Origin: Prostheceraeus crozeri
Taxonomy: Eukaryota > Platyhelminthes > Polycladida > Euryleptidae
Assembly: GCA_907163375.1 (NCBI GenBank)
Contig: CAJQUW010008924.1
Coordinates: 434,001-498,000, forward strand
Direction of reading: 5' to 3'
Length of the DNA stretch: 64,000 nucleotides
Shown here: positions 11,519 to 25,301 of the stretch, piece after piece
Layout of the letters: every line of letters begins with the position of its first letter
Numbering within the stretch: position 1 is the first letter of the stretch
Translations under genes and position numbers: made by a program
Notes under the pieces: model-generated
The model's input: only the letters and a program-made list of their open reading frames with translations
Databases searched by the model: none
What the model was told of the DNA's origin: nothing

Positions 11519-13171
11519 AATATATCGTTTATTGAAATCAAATGCCTCAATAAGTGAATCGTGAGGCTGAATTAAAACGTGAATAAATCATATATCAAAT
11601 CAAACACAATAGGTAACAAAGATAAACTTGACAAAGATTAACATAACTGTATCGTGAAAAAGTAATCGTCTGGTACGAAAAACAGTCAATCATACCGAAA
11701 AACCACTGTTGGATAACTTCGACATAAACACAATAAAACTTTTGTTACGCATAGCCGTTCTACAAATAGGAATTTCATATTTACCAGAAAAGTGTAAGAC
11801 ACGTAAAGGATGAGACTTGTCATTAGCTACGGATTCGAATAATCGGAATCCCTGTATGATCCGTCGATACTGAAGGGGCACAAATTGTGAACATGAACAA
11901 GAAGCAGTACCACAGACTATCCTATGGCTTCGGGACTGAATTTCCTCAGGGCTCTGAATATTACGTTGAGAGATACTGCAAAATAAAGGACTGCAGTACT
12001 CAAGAACACCACGAATACGACTGTAATACACGTTGCATGACTGTTGTCTAGTCAAAAAGGCTTGAGCTGCCTTAAAATGTACATTTTTGATGCAGCCTTC
12101 TTACACGCATGACTGATATGTGTATCAAAAGTCCAATATTTGTCAATAACAATACCAAGAACCTTGACATCATCATGCACAGCAATATTCGGCAAAGCTA
12201 AGCTAGAGAAATCGACATTCCTATCACAAGAAATAAACGTCTGTTTACACTTAGCCTTATTTATGACCATCTTGCTGTCAGCAGTCCATCTTTCAATATC
12301 ATACAACATCACAGACATTGAACTAACATGATTTGATTTATCAACAGCACTGCACAAAATTAAGTCATCGGCATAACTGAGTAATGTGTTGTATTCGTCC
12401 GACGAAATGTAATTAGCCATATCTGAAGCAAAAAATGCAAATAAGAAAGGTCCGATCGAGGATCCCTGAGGGACCCCACTGGTAACATAACGACCGAGCT
12501 GAAGGAGTCGCACCATTTTATTCTTTGCTTCCGGTTAGACAAGTAATTATAAAGAAAAACCACGAAGAATGGGTCAATACTGCTGGACGAATGTTTTTCA
12601 ATAAGTATCCTATGAGAAACTTTATCGAAACCACTTTCAAAGTCGATAGCTAGTATGTGGCAACCTAAAACATTCCTTTTCTGAAGATTTTTGTGACAAA
12701 ATCTTCAATGTGTAATAGGGCACATGTGGTCGAACATTTCGGACGATATGCATATTGGACAGGACTATGAAACTTGAGTAATTCGTTCTGGAATTGCTTT
12801 AAGAGATGTTTCTCAAACAGTCGCTCGGGGATAGTCAAAAGCGATATAGGTCTTGTATTGAAAAGACGTGGAGGGTTCGATTTTGGTATCGGCAACACAT
12901 CGGCCAGTTTCCACATTTCAGGTATATTCGCTGTCTTCAAACACAGATTGTAAATTATGCATAATGGCTCACACAATGAGGTGGAGAGTTTTGACCAAAT
13001 GATATACGGCACATGGTCGGAACCGGTAGACGTTTTGGGATTCACATTTTGGAGGAGTTCTTGGACATCATTAATGGAAAATTGAAAAGGTGGTGAATAA
13101 TAAGGTAAACTGCAGGCATTCAAAGGATCAACAATGAATTTATCAGAGAAATTACATACAGAGACATACAC
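11519..13171 (-). pseudogene. CR1/jockey-like LINE, 3' half of reverse transcriptase ORF
   Basis: Minus-strand frames in order: 13171-12665 (RT fingers region, GSDHVPYIIW, ADVLPIPKSN, RPISLL, PVQYAYRPKCST), then 12516-12052 (GVPQGSSIGPFLF; YADD catalytic box near residue 48; KCKQTF; LGIVID), and 12055-11690 (thumb/C-terminal segment with RIRGVLEYCSPLF and RNIQSPEEIQSRSHR). At least three frame breaks show it is dead. The 3' end runs into an ATTATTATCATTATT-type short repeat near 11,519 (minus strand), as in CR1/L2/jockey-type LINEs. No endonuclease domain is present, so the copy is 5' truncated. Confidence 0.8.
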
Positions 13172-14105
13172 GCATTTGCCAATTTAATCTATGAAACATA
13201 AGGTTTCTCATGGCACAATGGTTATAAAAATAAAATTGAATTGCAACTCCAACGCGAATTTGCAAATTTAAATCTCTTGACTTAAGCCATTTCGTCATTA
13301 TACATCGCTCTATAGTTGCATAGTACTCTACTGCGTTATAAGTAATAGCAAAATATTGATATTTAGGAGTCAATCCTACAATATTGAATTCGATTATATT
13401 ATACACGGAAGTCTAGCAGATTTCATCAATAATCAATGAGAACACATCTATAAACAACATGCATTATGTAATTTTTAAATTAAGTTTATAATTAATCCGA
13501 AATGATAATACATTTATAATTCATAAAGTAAAAAATCTTATTCACAAATATCTACCAATCCGTTTGGTGATACAACCAATAACCTATATGCAGAAGCTAC
13601 GTGGAACGAAGGTAAATGGCAATTGAAAAATATGAATGGCACTTATTCATCAACGGTTCCGGGTTATCTGGACGAAATCATGCGGGAACAACATTTCGAC
13701 TGCACGGAAGATTCCTCACTTGCGAACATTCAGCACCATATAAGAGAGCAATCTAACGCTTGAATGATGAAAATAAATTTCGTATTCATGGAAAACTATT
13801 TTATTTTTGGGTCCACAGTTGTGCACATGTGGTTTTTTATATCCAGAATTGCTCACAATAGTCAATATATTAATTGGATTTACATCTTCATTCATTTAGA
13901 ATTATTGCTTTCTATGTTCAACATATATATTGTTCTTTAAACCAGGATGTTAATAAATTATAATGAGCAAATTATTTGGACTATCAACAACATTCTACGT
14001 GTATGTCTATAAAGCACGTAGAATAAAATTAAAGTAAACTCTATTAAGTATACTAGTTACAGATGAATTAATTTGAAAGAATTTATCAGTTCAGAAAAAT
14101 GTTAA
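13172..14105. other. non-coding stretch
   Basis: AT-rich sequence with no gene or repeat I can support. Confidence 0.45.
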
Positions 14106-17100
14106 ATGTATGAAGTGGAGAGAGAAGGAATTGGGATGCTATACGCGGAGCTGAAGAAACGGCACCAGGAGTTGAGAAGAGCTGAGTATCTTATAAAGAA
14201 ATGGCGTCGAAGAGAAAAGCAGCGGAAGCTGTTTTATGGCAATCCATATAGTTTCGTGAAGAAGCTTTTTGACAACGGAGCCTCAGGCCATCTCGAAGTC
14301 TCCCAGAATGAATTGGAGGCGCACTTGCGCAAAACCTATTCTGACGAGAGGAGAGAAGAAGAGATGAGCAGGATTGATGGCCTAGTAAGACCCGAGGAAC
14401 CAAGAAAGTCATTCGATATGGGTGAATTGCGACTATCGGAGGTGCATGCAGTTGTGAAGAAAGCAAGAACAGGGAGTGCTGCAGGACAGAGCGGTCTCTC
14501 ATACAAGTTGTTCAAGTATTGCCCAAGAGTTTGCAAGGTGCTTTGGTTGATTTTACGAGTATTGTTTCGTTATGTTGTTTCGAATCACTTATTTCTTCTT
14601 AATTAATTTTGTCTGGTTGGTCTCCCTGATGTTTTGAATGAGTAATGCCTGTTGAGTTTCTTGGCTTGTCCGTCTTTCCTTGTCCTTTGCTGTCCCTCTG
14701 TATTGCATCACCGACTTGCCACGCAGTTTCAGTTCCGTAACTTAGCGTGGGCCGCTCGTGAATGGCTCCCCTGCTTGCTCGCACGCGCACAGCCCTCAGC
14801 CCTATAATCAGTTTGATATTCCCAATCAAACTAACTTTGTGATCTCCGCCGACCGAACGGGCAGCGCAACAAATTCGAATTGTGTATGAAACCTATTTGA
14901 GAAATACTACTGAAATACAAGAGAATCACGGTTCACGATACGAATTGTTGCCTTTTAATCCTAGTTACTCGTGGGATAATAGAACAAGTATTATGGAGGA
15001 AACGTATCGTACCGGAGAGCTGGTGTGTCGCAGAGGGCGTATACATTCCCAAGGAAAGTCATGCACAAGGAATTGGACAGTTCAGACCCATATCTCTGTT
15101 GAACGTTGACGGCAACATCTTCATGAGTGTACTATGCAAACGGTTAACAGGCTTCGTGTTGGACAATGGCCTGATAGACATTTCAGTGCAGAAGGCAGGA
15201 GTGCCCGGGTTTCCAGGATGCTTGGAGCATTCGCACATGATTTGGGAGTGCATACAGCAACACAAGAAGGAGAAGAAGAACTTGGACGTCGTGTGGCTGG
15301 ATTTGGCCAATGCATATGGATCGGTCCCTCATCGGTTTTTGCAGTTTGCTTTGGAGTTTTTCTGGATTCCGATGGATGTCATTATGCTTCTGGGAAAGTA
15401 TAATGACCAATTCAAGATGCGGTTCACTACCAGGGAATACACTACCAAGTGGCAACCTTTGGAGATTGGTATTCCCATAGGGTGTCCAGTTTCTCCGCTG
15501 TTGTTTGTCTTGGGAATGGAGGTAGTCACACGGGCAGTTGGCCACCGTATTGAGGGTGTCGAGCTACAGCCAGGAGTGCGCACACCATCTTTGCGCGCGT
15601 TCATGGACGATATCACCATTGTGTCAGGGAATCGGCAGCATGTGGTGGAGGGAATGAAGCTTCTAGAGGGTGTCATAGAATGGACAGGAATGCGATTCAA
15701 GGCAAAGAAGAGCAGGAGCCTGTCACTGCGGAAAGGGAAGGAAGTGAATGCCAAAGTCTGTGTGGGAGGAGAAACAATACCAACGGTGATTGAACAAGGA
15801 GTTAAGAGCCTGGGAAGGTGGTACGAGCAAGGCCTCACGGACAGACGGAGAGGTGTGGAGAGATTTTTGAACAAGGAAAGAAATGGCTGAAAATGATAGA
15901 TGAGACCCAGTTACCAGGGAGTGCCAAGGTCTGGTGCTCTCAATATGGGATCATGCCGAGGATTATCTGGCAGCTGACTGTGTATGATGTGACTATCTCC
16001 AGAGTTGAGAAGTTGCAGCAATGTATGAGCAGGTTCTATCGAAAGTGGTTGGGTGTGCCAAGAATGGTAACTGATGTCGCTCTGTATTGCAAATCGAACA
16101 AGTTGAAGTCATCTGTTGTGGAAGAATTCAAGATCGGGAAAGTGCGCAAGGCTTTGATGCTCAGGAACTCTCGTGATGGTGCGGTTGCGTTGTCGCGTCT
16201 GGTGGTGCAGACTGGCAGCAGATGGAGAGCCGAAGAAGCTACTGACAGAGCAATTGCAGAGGCGAAATGGAAGGAGGTGCAAGGTGCGGTGCAACAGGGG
16301 AGGCAGTAAAGGAGGAATAGGTGGTACAGTAAAGCTGGCGTGAAGGACAAAAGAGAGATCGTTCTTGAGAGTGTTCGACAAGAGGAGGATGAGTTGAGAC
16401 TGCAAGGCGTCTCAGCAGGGAGTGCAGAGGGGATGGATGAATTGGGGAGAAGTTGAACAGCGGGTTGTGTCGTGGGAAGACTTGTTACGAACATGTGCCG
16501 GTCAGATCAAATTTTTGATTTCAAGTACGTATGACACGTGCCCGACGCCGGTTAATTTGAAGAGATGGAAGGTTAGTCATCTGGATGGGTGTAATGTGTG
16601 CAAGAGCGGTAGAGGATCTTTCGAACACATGCTGTCGACGTGTGGTGGGCTGCTGCGTGCCTATACTTGGCGTCACAATGAGGTCCTTGCGGTTCTGAAG
16701 AATGCCGGTGAGGAAGCAGTAAAAGAACATCGAAGTACGAGAACAATCGCTAGGTCAATCGAGTTTGTTAGAGAAGGTGAGGGGATAGTGAAGAAACGGC
16801 AAGGTGTGAAACTGAGTGACTTGGAGCGTGGTGTATGGGAGATCAGAAGCGATGAAGGAAATGCTACGATGCCAGCTGATGTGGTGACCACCAGTTTGAG
16901 GCCAGATTTGGTGATGGTCAACAGAGAAGCTCACGCTGTGATAATGATGGAGTTGACAGTGCCATGGGAGACGAGGATGCAGGAGGCACATGAGAGAAAG
17001 CAGCTACGGTATGCAGAGTTGAAAAGTGAATGTGAGGATCGAGGTTGGAGAACGGAAATATTCCCTGTTGAAGTCGGTTGTCGTGGGTTCAGTGGTTGGT

Positions 17101-17147
17101 CTTTGAGGAAGTGGCTTATGCGCATAGGGCTGACCGAAGGAGAATGA
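14106..17147 (+). pseudogene. R2-superclade non-LTR retrotransposon (RT, CCHC, restriction-like endonuclease)
   Basis: Plus-strand frames follow one another: 14106-14606 (basic coiled N-terminal segment, then KKARTGSAAGQSGL), 15099-15890 (RT palm with VVWLDLANAYGSVPH, GCPVSPLLF, catalytic FMDDI), 15818-16309 (thumb) and 16422-17147 (linker and endonuclease). The last part has a CNVC-x8-H-x4-C zinc finger followed by RPDLV and ELTVPWE, the layout of R2-type restriction-like endonucleases. Frameshifts lie near 15,885, around 16,310-16,430 (stop plus shift), and a ~430-bp insertion interrupts the RT near 14,560-14,990. GC content is visibly higher than the flanks, consistent with transfer by retrotransposition. 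Confidence 0.85.
14563..14990. mobile_element. small insertion inside the R2-like RT gene
   Basis: The RT reading frame stops making sense after AGTATT at about 14,557-14,562 and resumes after a second AGTATT near 14,988. The intervening ~430 bp has no coding logic, and AGTATT on both sides could be a short target duplication. No clear inverted ends or poly(A) tail. A non-autonomous insertion is the simplest reading. Confidence 0.45.
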
Positions 17148-20100
17148 CCGAAATCGTGAAGAATTGCCGTCAAGCGGCTGAAGTCGGATCAGCATGGATT
17201 TTGCAAACATCTTTGAGCACTGAGAGAGGTGCTGCTTGATTCGCCATCAGACAGTACTGGCCGGCCGAGTGGAGGTGTCCAGTTATTAAACGGCCGAAAC
17301 ACCGTTGATACTCGGTTAACTGCTGATGATCTCTCAGGGCTCGCAGCGCTAGACGCTGTATTCATTTTTTTGGTGTAGCTTCATATTAGCATTCGTGTGT
17401 GCAGCCGTTATATTTGGAATTAACGCAATCATATGCTGTAAAGCAAAAAAATGTAGGAAAATTACTGACGTGCTCTCGGTACATGGTTCATGCATCTACT
17501 TATGGGTATTGTTTTTGTACATAAATTGACAGCAAACGCACGGATGATCACAATAAGTCAATGACATTGAACTCACGTACAACTTTTCTCTCATTCATTG
17601 GTGCAACGATCGAACGAAATTTGGCTAATGTTTTCAAATAGTAAAACAAGCGGATTACCGCCCAATGATATTCCGCATTTACTGCTGAATCAACAAGATT
17701 CCGCCAAATACCGGTCCGCGTGATCTCCTTGTGTTTGTTTGCTCATGACATTAAATTATTTTGAACCCGCCAAATTGTTGTTACTCGTACTATCCAGTCG
17801 CAATTTATTGGCTCGATAACTCATCCATTTCTCGAGGCCTTGTGCGAGCATGCAGATCCGTCGTACATGTAGATCCATTGGGTTGCTGTCCTCAAGACCC
17901 TATGAACATAGTTATTATGGGCTCTCCAGACTTTGTTTCGATTCGATTTCATGCTAATGATCTCGCGAACCTATCTATATACATGTATATGTGTATCAAA
18001 TAGTCCCATATATCCATGGAAAACAGCATTAGGTGGTGCTACATTAATGACGCTGGTACCAAAAGTTCCTAGCAAAGGCTCCTTACAATACATAGTATAG
18101 AAATATATTTTCACCAATACAATCACTGTACAAGATTCATGTACAGAAAGTGTAAACATATGTGCATATTATATTCAAGAGAGGTACATTAGATATATTG
18201 TACGAACGACTGTAGAGGTGATCGTAAACATGCTTTGCAGTTTCGAAAAAAATATTCAATTTTTTTAATTTTTCACCAATTTTATTCTTTCCAGACAAAG
18301 AATTCATGCCATGCACAAATATTTTGAATGCTTCATGACCAATACTCGCAATGTACTTGCTAAAGTCAAAAATGAAGAAGATTGATTGTAAATGTAAAAA
18401 TTGAAATTTAGTCAAATGTATTCTGTAGTTAGTCAAAAGTAAATCTGTTGACGATCGCGCTGTTGACAATCTGTTGACATTTTGCATGTTCAATGCACAT
18501 AGCACATATTGAAGTTCAAAACAGCGTGTGTGGTGAATAAAGCGCTGTCTAACAACAAAAATCTTCTCGGTTCACTTCATCGCTCTTCCTTATTGTAATC
18601 TGCAATAAAGGAAAAGCTTAAAGCAATGAAAATCTCACAAAATCCGATCGAAAAAAATGTAAAAAAAGACACTATGTTTGGAGACACAATTTCTCCTACA
18701 CATTTGGGAATTGAGAGGCAAGCCACTTCGCATAGTTAAGAGGACAATAATTTAGATTATCCGCGAACGCAGACGCGTCCGAGTATATCCGCATTTTGTC
18801 CGATATGGCAATATTCCTATTCCAAGGTAAGGGCGCAGACTATGTTAATTAATGGCAACACAATAGAATTACAAAATCCATGTCACATTGATCAAAACTT
18901 TTCTGACTACACTGTCAAGCAAAATGGTCCGTATTAGGGGTATGAGAGAGTCCGTATAATAAAGTTCGAAATATATTTGACACATTTTCAGAATTACATG
19001 TTCTTTATAAATGATTTGTCCAGATATATCAGAAAAGTAACTAACAATGAAGTTGGATGCAAAAATCGTTGCTAAAAGACATCCATTTTGCATAAAGTCT
19101 GGATGTTTATGGTAAAAATGAAGGTCCAAAATAACAAATGTGGTTCGTTGTCTAGATGGGTAAGTACTGGAGGTACAAAAAAGACAATTGGTCCAATGCA
19201 TTTGTGAGTATTTTCTATGTATTTATGTAAGTATATTTATCAATGCCAAAATATTTCTTTCGAAAACTGAATTGATAGATAGAAGTAACTACGCTCCATA
19301 TATATTATGGATAAAATGACTAATTATCAAATAATTATAAGAATCCGGAAAATCCAAGAAAAATTCAAAAATTCCTATTTTCATTGAAATTTTCAGTTGT
19401 AAACATTCTGCAAGAAATTTCATATAACTTGACACATCAATCAGATAATTGTCAGTCATATATCATAAAGAAAAGATGGTTCCAAAACATGCGTCTTCCA
19501 TATTTGCATTTTTTGAAAATGCATAGGTGAACAGGTAGACGGATGATAGTCGATCGGCTGTATGTTTTACGCTAACGATCAGCGACGGTAGCCACTGTCA
19601 CGCGATCTTGGAAGACGATAAGACTGATTGAACAACATAGGAAGCAATATGGTGAAGATAAGGTAATGAACTGGAATAATTCAAAGTTGATTTAAAAGCC
19701 TAAAGGTTGTAACTCAATTTGAATATCCATAAGTCCCTGAAAGGACACGACCCATTTCGGGCCTTCAAAGTTGACCGTTTAGTATGACCGACCCGGATCT
19801 CATACTCTCTTTCGGGACTCTCCGAAGCTTTTTGTTTAACAGTGTAGAGGCTGCATATAGAAATGGCTTATCAACAAAAGTAGGGAACGTAACCCACCCC
19901 CATGAGGTGGATAGAATGGCAATTAAAAGTGAAGAGAACTACTCAGCCGTCATTTAAAATCCCCATTCTAATTTACTTTCCGGTGTCTCATCGACTGCAT
20001 TTTGAAAGTAGAGGCTGTATAAGAACGGAGAATTTCTTTAAGTTTCTTTAATGGATTATCAGACACCATTTCTGGTGAAAATGAGTGGAAAAATAAATGC

Positions 20101-21700
20101 ATGTTTTCATCAGGAAATTCCTGGCAAGAATATCTGATCTTCCTGGATGATTTGGACACTTAAGAAAAGGGATTTTTAATGATGGTTATCACAACATATA
20201 GTTCAGGTAATTGCTGCAACAAACATAGGCACGCTTGTGAATTCCTTTCTAAATTTTATGTCACAGTGATCGCAGAATCCCGATAAAATGCAAAAAATTG
20301 ACCAGAGAATGAAAAATGCACTTAAAAATCTCGCTCATTTTGGAGGTAACTTTTATCATCAACTGTGGCTTAAACACGAATTTGTAGAGGAATCACTGTC
20401 AGTGTAATCTTACATATAAAGTGATATGAACCCAGGATCCACAATAATGTTTCCATACTTTTTCTCAACATTTCTACACATTTGAATTAATTGAATCAGT
20501 GCTTTACGTAAGCGCCAAAAGAAAATGGATCCAAATGGCGTACAAATGGAAACGTAAAAGCATAAATGATCCCATTCTATGGTCATGGAAAATTTACATT
20601 GATTCGGTTGAAGTAGGCACAAGTATAGTCTACAGCGATCATTTAATGGCATTGATTTTTATTCAGTTTTTACATATATATGTCAAAGTGGCATGTCATA
20701 TGCGCATGTTTTAACTGTGTGAATAAGGGTTTGAACCCGAAACGTCGAGTAAAAGTAGATTTGACCTCGTAGGATATAAATTTTACACCAATGCACTAAG
20801 GAGCATAAACTGATTTTGTCCTGATTAACTACAGGGAACCGTAGATGGTGACGCTTTGCTATGTCAGGAAAGTAACATGCAGAAAATTTGGTCTACTTCT
20901 ACGCAAGCAGAAAAATTTTCAAAATTGTCTTTCCACTTCAGGTTGCTATTGATCATCGTAAAAGTCGTCAAACTAAATCAGTTCATTAGTTGAGTTCAGA
21001 ATGTGAGATGACCAGCTGCCATTCCTTCTGTACTGCGTACTTGACTGTCTACATGACATAAATATCAATTTAAAGTCTACACAGATTTAGCTGAGTGGGA
21101 TCACACTGAGGATTCTTTGTATCACTACTGGATTCATCTTATAGTAGAAAACTAAGATATATGCCATTAGGCATTGAGATTCGATGAGTGGCGCCGCAAG
21201 TTGTCATATTAACAACACTTGAAACATTTATCCTTCATGTCTTCATGAAGTTGCTGCTCTCTATCAATTTTGTCCCTTCAAACAAGCGAGTATCGTCACA
21301 TGTAGAACTGGAACACGATGAACGGCCACATTCATTAAAATTCAGTCGACAGAAAAGTAAACCTGTCTGTTACTTAGCCGATTGACTTAAAGGACAGCAA
21401 GATACCCTTGGTGTTAAAACGGTTTGATATTGAAACGCCTGAAATTTGTTTGTGAATTATAACAGCCTTTTGCCAACATCTGAAGTAAATTGATTTGTAA
21501 TAAACTCACTTTGATTTTGAAAGTGCTTTGTAGATATTAAATGTGATGAGAAAGTCACATGGAGTTTTAATGTTTAGGAAACTGCCAACCATGTAATTCG
21601 TCAATACCGCCGACCACCGATATATAAATGGGGGCGCTTGATTCTGAATGGAGAATGAGGACCAAATTTGCTTTTGCTTTTGACAGCTAAAAAAAACGAA
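17148..21700. other. long non-coding stretch
   Basis: Just after the R2-like stop the DNA is still GC-richer (3' UTR of that element, to about 17,370). The rest is AT-rich and holds only short frames of random composition. A phrase GGGTTTGAACCCGAAACGTC at about 20,728 recalls Penelope-type hammerhead cores but lacks the other half. Confidence 0.5.
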
Positions 21701-21786
21701 ATGGGTTAATGATCAATTCAAAAAGAGCGAAAAATAATCCAAAAAAGATAAAATCACAAAAGAGCCAAAAAGGCATAGAATTCAAC

Positions 21787-22475
21787 CGATTACCCAAGAA
21801 AGCCAAACTTAAGCTCAGCACACCAGTCTACATCCACACTATCAGTTTCATTACCATAGCTATCGATGCCACTCCTCCACAGCAATTCAAATCCACAAAA
21901 TCAGTCCACATTTCGTTACTCAAATCCAAAAAAGCATAAAGGGCCAAAATATTCTGCACTACTGCACGCCCGCCGATCACACAAAAAAAGCCAAACTTAA
22001 GCTCAGCACACCAGTCTAAATCCACACTATCAGTTTCATTACCATAACTATCGATGCCACTCCTCCACAGCAATTCAAATCCACAAAATCAGTCATCATT
22101 TCGTTACTAAAATTCAAAAAAAATCAAAATAAACCAAAAAAGTCAAAATATTCTGCCCTACTGTACGTGCACCGATTACCCAAAAAAGCCAAACTTAATC
22201 TCAGCACATCAGACTACATCCACACTATCAGTTTTATTACCATAGCTATCGATGCCACTCCTCCACAGCAATTCAAATCCACAAAATCAGTCCACATTTC
22301 GTTACTCAAGTCCAAAAAAGCCAAAATATTCTGCGCAACTGTACGTACGTGCAACAATTACCCAAAAAAGCCAAACTTAAGCTCACCACACCAGTCTACC
22401 AGTCTACATCGACACTATCAGTTTCATTACCATAGCTATGGATGCCACTCCTTCACAGCAATTCAAACAGGCTGA
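21787..22475. repeat. ~190-bp minisatellite, about 3.5 copies
   Basis: The word ATTACCCAA(A/G)AAAGCCAAAC and the following CACACTATCAGTTT...CAGCAATTCAAATCCACAA recur from about 21,787, 21,975, 22,172 and 22,358, so unit length is about 186-197 bp. The copies differ by small indels. Short open frames here are by-products of the repetition. Confidence 0.85.
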
Positions 22476-22917
22476 TATTTGAGATAATTGTTTGAATTTC
22501 CAAATTTATTTGTTTACTCAACCTAGTTAATTTTCGTTTCTTCGATTTTTTTGGGCAGAATTGAAGACATGAACAAGGAATGATGTCAGTAGAACTACTT
22601 GCTGCAGGATGTGAGTGGCCATCAACTCTACTGTCTATACATATAATATAAAATTCTATGAAGCCAGCAATTTGGAGATTTTGATTGTTCTGCTTTCATA
22701 TTTTCGGAGGGAGAACCCATGTGGGAAAACCGAAGTAGGAGTAGGTTTCTTATCCTGTTTAAATACATTCTTTATTTTTCATGTCATGGTTGATGAACTT
22801 TATAAAAAGCATGTCTCACAGATTCGGATTACTATTTCAGATGCTCTCCTAAATACTGATATAAATGCATATTCCTAGTCTACAGAGTTTGCAGGAAAAG
22901 CATGGATTGATGCTTTA

Positions 22918-23335
22918 CACTGTACACCGTAGACCGACAATTATCTTACAAAATTACTTACAAAATCAACCGACGATTGTCACCTACAATATCCTGCGAT
23001 ATCCGACGAATTTGTAGGTTCTCCACCGATGTCGAAACAGATGCTTTGTATGCAAATTAACTAAACAAAAACTGATTTTTTCAATTAGTGATTGCTTGAC
23101 TTTTGCGCAATCTGTATTATTGTGTTGCAAAGCAATGATATATTTTGACATAATTTAATTAATTACCTACATTTTTGATAAAAGTTAAGCTATAATTCAT
23201 TGTTATTCATTTTGTCTCTTTTTGTCAGATATTGTAGGTGTTCAGTGGCAATAATCCTACAAGAACTAACAATGACCGACAAAATAGAATTTGTAGGATA
23301 AATGTCTGTCAATTGTCAGTCAACGGTTTACAGTG
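22918..23335. mobile_element. TA-flanked MITE (Tc1/mariner type)
   Basis: 418 bp with imperfect terminal inverted repeats. The left end is CACTGTACACCGTAGACCGA and the right end, inverted, is CACTGTAAACCGTTGACTGA; similarity continues inward. TA dinucleotides flank both ends (22,916-22,917 and 23,336-23,337), the expected Tc1/mariner target duplication. No coding capacity. Confidence 0.75.
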
Positions 23336-24289
23336 TACTGCTAAGTCTGCCTAATGTGATGAGAAGATAAGCTTAGCTTTCATGTCATTAGTGGAAAAGC
23401 TATTCTACGATAGCCAGAAAATGATGTGAAAACCAGTAGCAAATGCGTCGTGAATGCTAAGTAATAGGCTAACTGCTGTGTAGGCCCAGTAAGCTAATAA
23501 TGAATCAAGTTGCCCACTCTAGTTCGTCACTGGCAGTCATAAATTATCCGAAGTAAAATCTACCAAAAGAGGTCCATTAGAAAGCAGTTTTCTTCCTCTA
23601 AACATTCTATAGAGCAGAGGTTCCCAAACTCCGAACCACGGTCCGGATCCGGACCGCGGCATTATCTTCACGGACTACAATGATCCCGAGATGTACACGC
23701 TACCCACAGTGATCCTGAATAAACTTTTAGTTCAAGTTTTGACAACTAACCTGGACTTTGTTTTTCCCGATAGGGGGATTGATTAACAATACAAAACAGC
23801 AAAAATAAAAAAAATCTGTCGATGGGATCACTTTTTAATGCAAATTTTTGAATTTTCAAATTTCAAAATCTTTGCGTTTTCAAAGAAGGAGTTTCGACAA
23901 CTGATCTGACCTTTCCTTCCCTTGATAGGGGGGTTGATTTCGAATCCATTACAACAAAAATGAGCAAAATCGGTCGATGTAATCGTTTTTTACATCAAAT
24001 TTTGTTTTTTTCATTATCTTTTAATTTTTGCAATATCATGAAGCATTGAACAGTCCCAAATGTAGCACCAAATTCATGTTTTTGTATTTGTTGAAGTGTA
24101 TTCTGATTTGGATATAATAGGCGACCAATGATATCTGCACATTGTCATCGAGTATGCAAATTTTGTCATCAACACTGTGGATCAATGAATAGAGATATCT
24201 TCATGTCAATGTATTCTTTGATTAACATTGTGTGAGTGAGAAATTGACATCAAGTATGGAAAGTTTGACAACAGCTATGGAGAAAGGTA
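23336..24289. other. non-coding stretch
   Basis: No gene. At about 23,615 the phrase CAGAGGTTCCCAAACTCCG, followed by a CG-rich fold-back (GGTCCGGATCCGGACC), resembles one end of a hAT-type element, but I found no matching second end. Confidence 0.4.
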
Positions 24290-24466
24290 CAGTGGAACCT
24301 CCTATTGCGGACATTCTATACAGCGGACACCTCCGTATTACGGACAGTTAAGCTCAGTCCCGAATAATGTTCGTATCATCACCGGTAACTCCATATTGCG
24401 GACACCTCTAAAATGCGGACACTAAGGCGGAGTCCCGACGGTGTCCGTAATATGGAGGTTCTACTG
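24290..24466. mobile_element. pogo/Tigger-like MITE
   Basis: A 177-bp element. The left end CAGTGGAACCTCCTATTGCG and the right end, inverted CAGTAGAACCTCCATATTAC, match well. Internal words (GCGGACAC, GGACACCTC, AGTCCCGA) repeat in both arms. The left flank is TA as expected for this superfamily, and the right flank is CATA. CAGT(N)GAACCTCC is a familiar pogo/Tigger terminus. Confidence 0.75.
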
Positions 24467-24896
24467 CATATTGTATTTCACTCTCGATGGCTTTGGAGGT
24501 CATAGAAATGATTGAAATGAGTTTGAAATGCATTATTGCCCGGCATTGGAGGGTATATAATGCATTATATGCCCGCCAATTTCACATCGAATTCTCACCG
24601 CACCAGATAGCCATGAACCGTCGTCCGTCACTCCAGCTTCAGAATCAATTAATGAATGAATTGGTAAACTCATATCTCAAATCACTTTTAGATAGAAATC
24701 TGAATTTCAAATATATTCACATTTGCAAACATTCATAGACTTTCAAACTTTTCATGAATTAAAATCTATTGAGAGAGCAAACTTTCATAGATTTTAATAA
24801 AAGTCAATCAAAGATTTCTTCATCTCTCCATTATCTGTTATTAACAGTGATCAATAACTGCAATATTCATAGACTTCTCAAGAGTTACATACAATG

Positions 24897-25002
24897 GCAT
24901 TATATCATGGATTTTGCGGGCAGAAATATCAGACAGTCTCGGCTGCTAACGCAGCCTCGCCTATGTCTGATATTACTGCTCTAAAAATCCATGATATAAT
25001 GC
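24897..25002. repeat. long hairpin (fold-back element)
   Basis: GCATTATATCATGGATTTT at the left is matched by AAAAATCCATGATATAATGC at the right, and inner segments (GCAG, ATATCAGACA with TGTCTGATAT, GCTG with CAGC) continue the pairing to a small loop near 24,950. The stem is about 45 bp with few bulges. Confidence 0.8.
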
Positions 25003-25301
25003 TACATTGTAATATCTTGGATGCCATCTCCGTTTCAAAAGTCAATGCAAAAATATCATTTACTTTTCACCGTGCGTATAATGTAGATATCCTGTCACTT
25101 TATTTTACCTGTAAAGCAGATTACTGCACGGGCGTGCAGTAATATTTTCATTATTGCACTGGTTGAATTATAGATTTCTATGTAGATATATGCGATTGAA
25201 TTATATTAAAACCTCTCATTATTTAACTTATCAAACACCATAGAATTAGATTTGTCATAATGGTCATGATATCGGTGAAAAATAAATTACCTACACAACT
25301 C

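Noticed and set aside
18137..18505. 122-residue minus-strand ORF
   Set aside because: Composition is that of AT-rich DNA, without motif or neighbours to support it.
20700..20760. Second hammerhead ribozyme around GGGTTTGAACCCGAAACGTC
   Set aside because: The GAAAC box and a stem II are present, but the CUGANGA part is poor and no stem I pairing was found.
21709..22475. Protein-coding ORFs in the 190-bp repeat
   Set aside because: Open frames repeat with the DNA unit, are interrupted by indels between units and have no motif.
23615..23660. Complete hAT MITE
   Set aside because: One end-like sequence only; no inverse partner or 8-bp duplication located.
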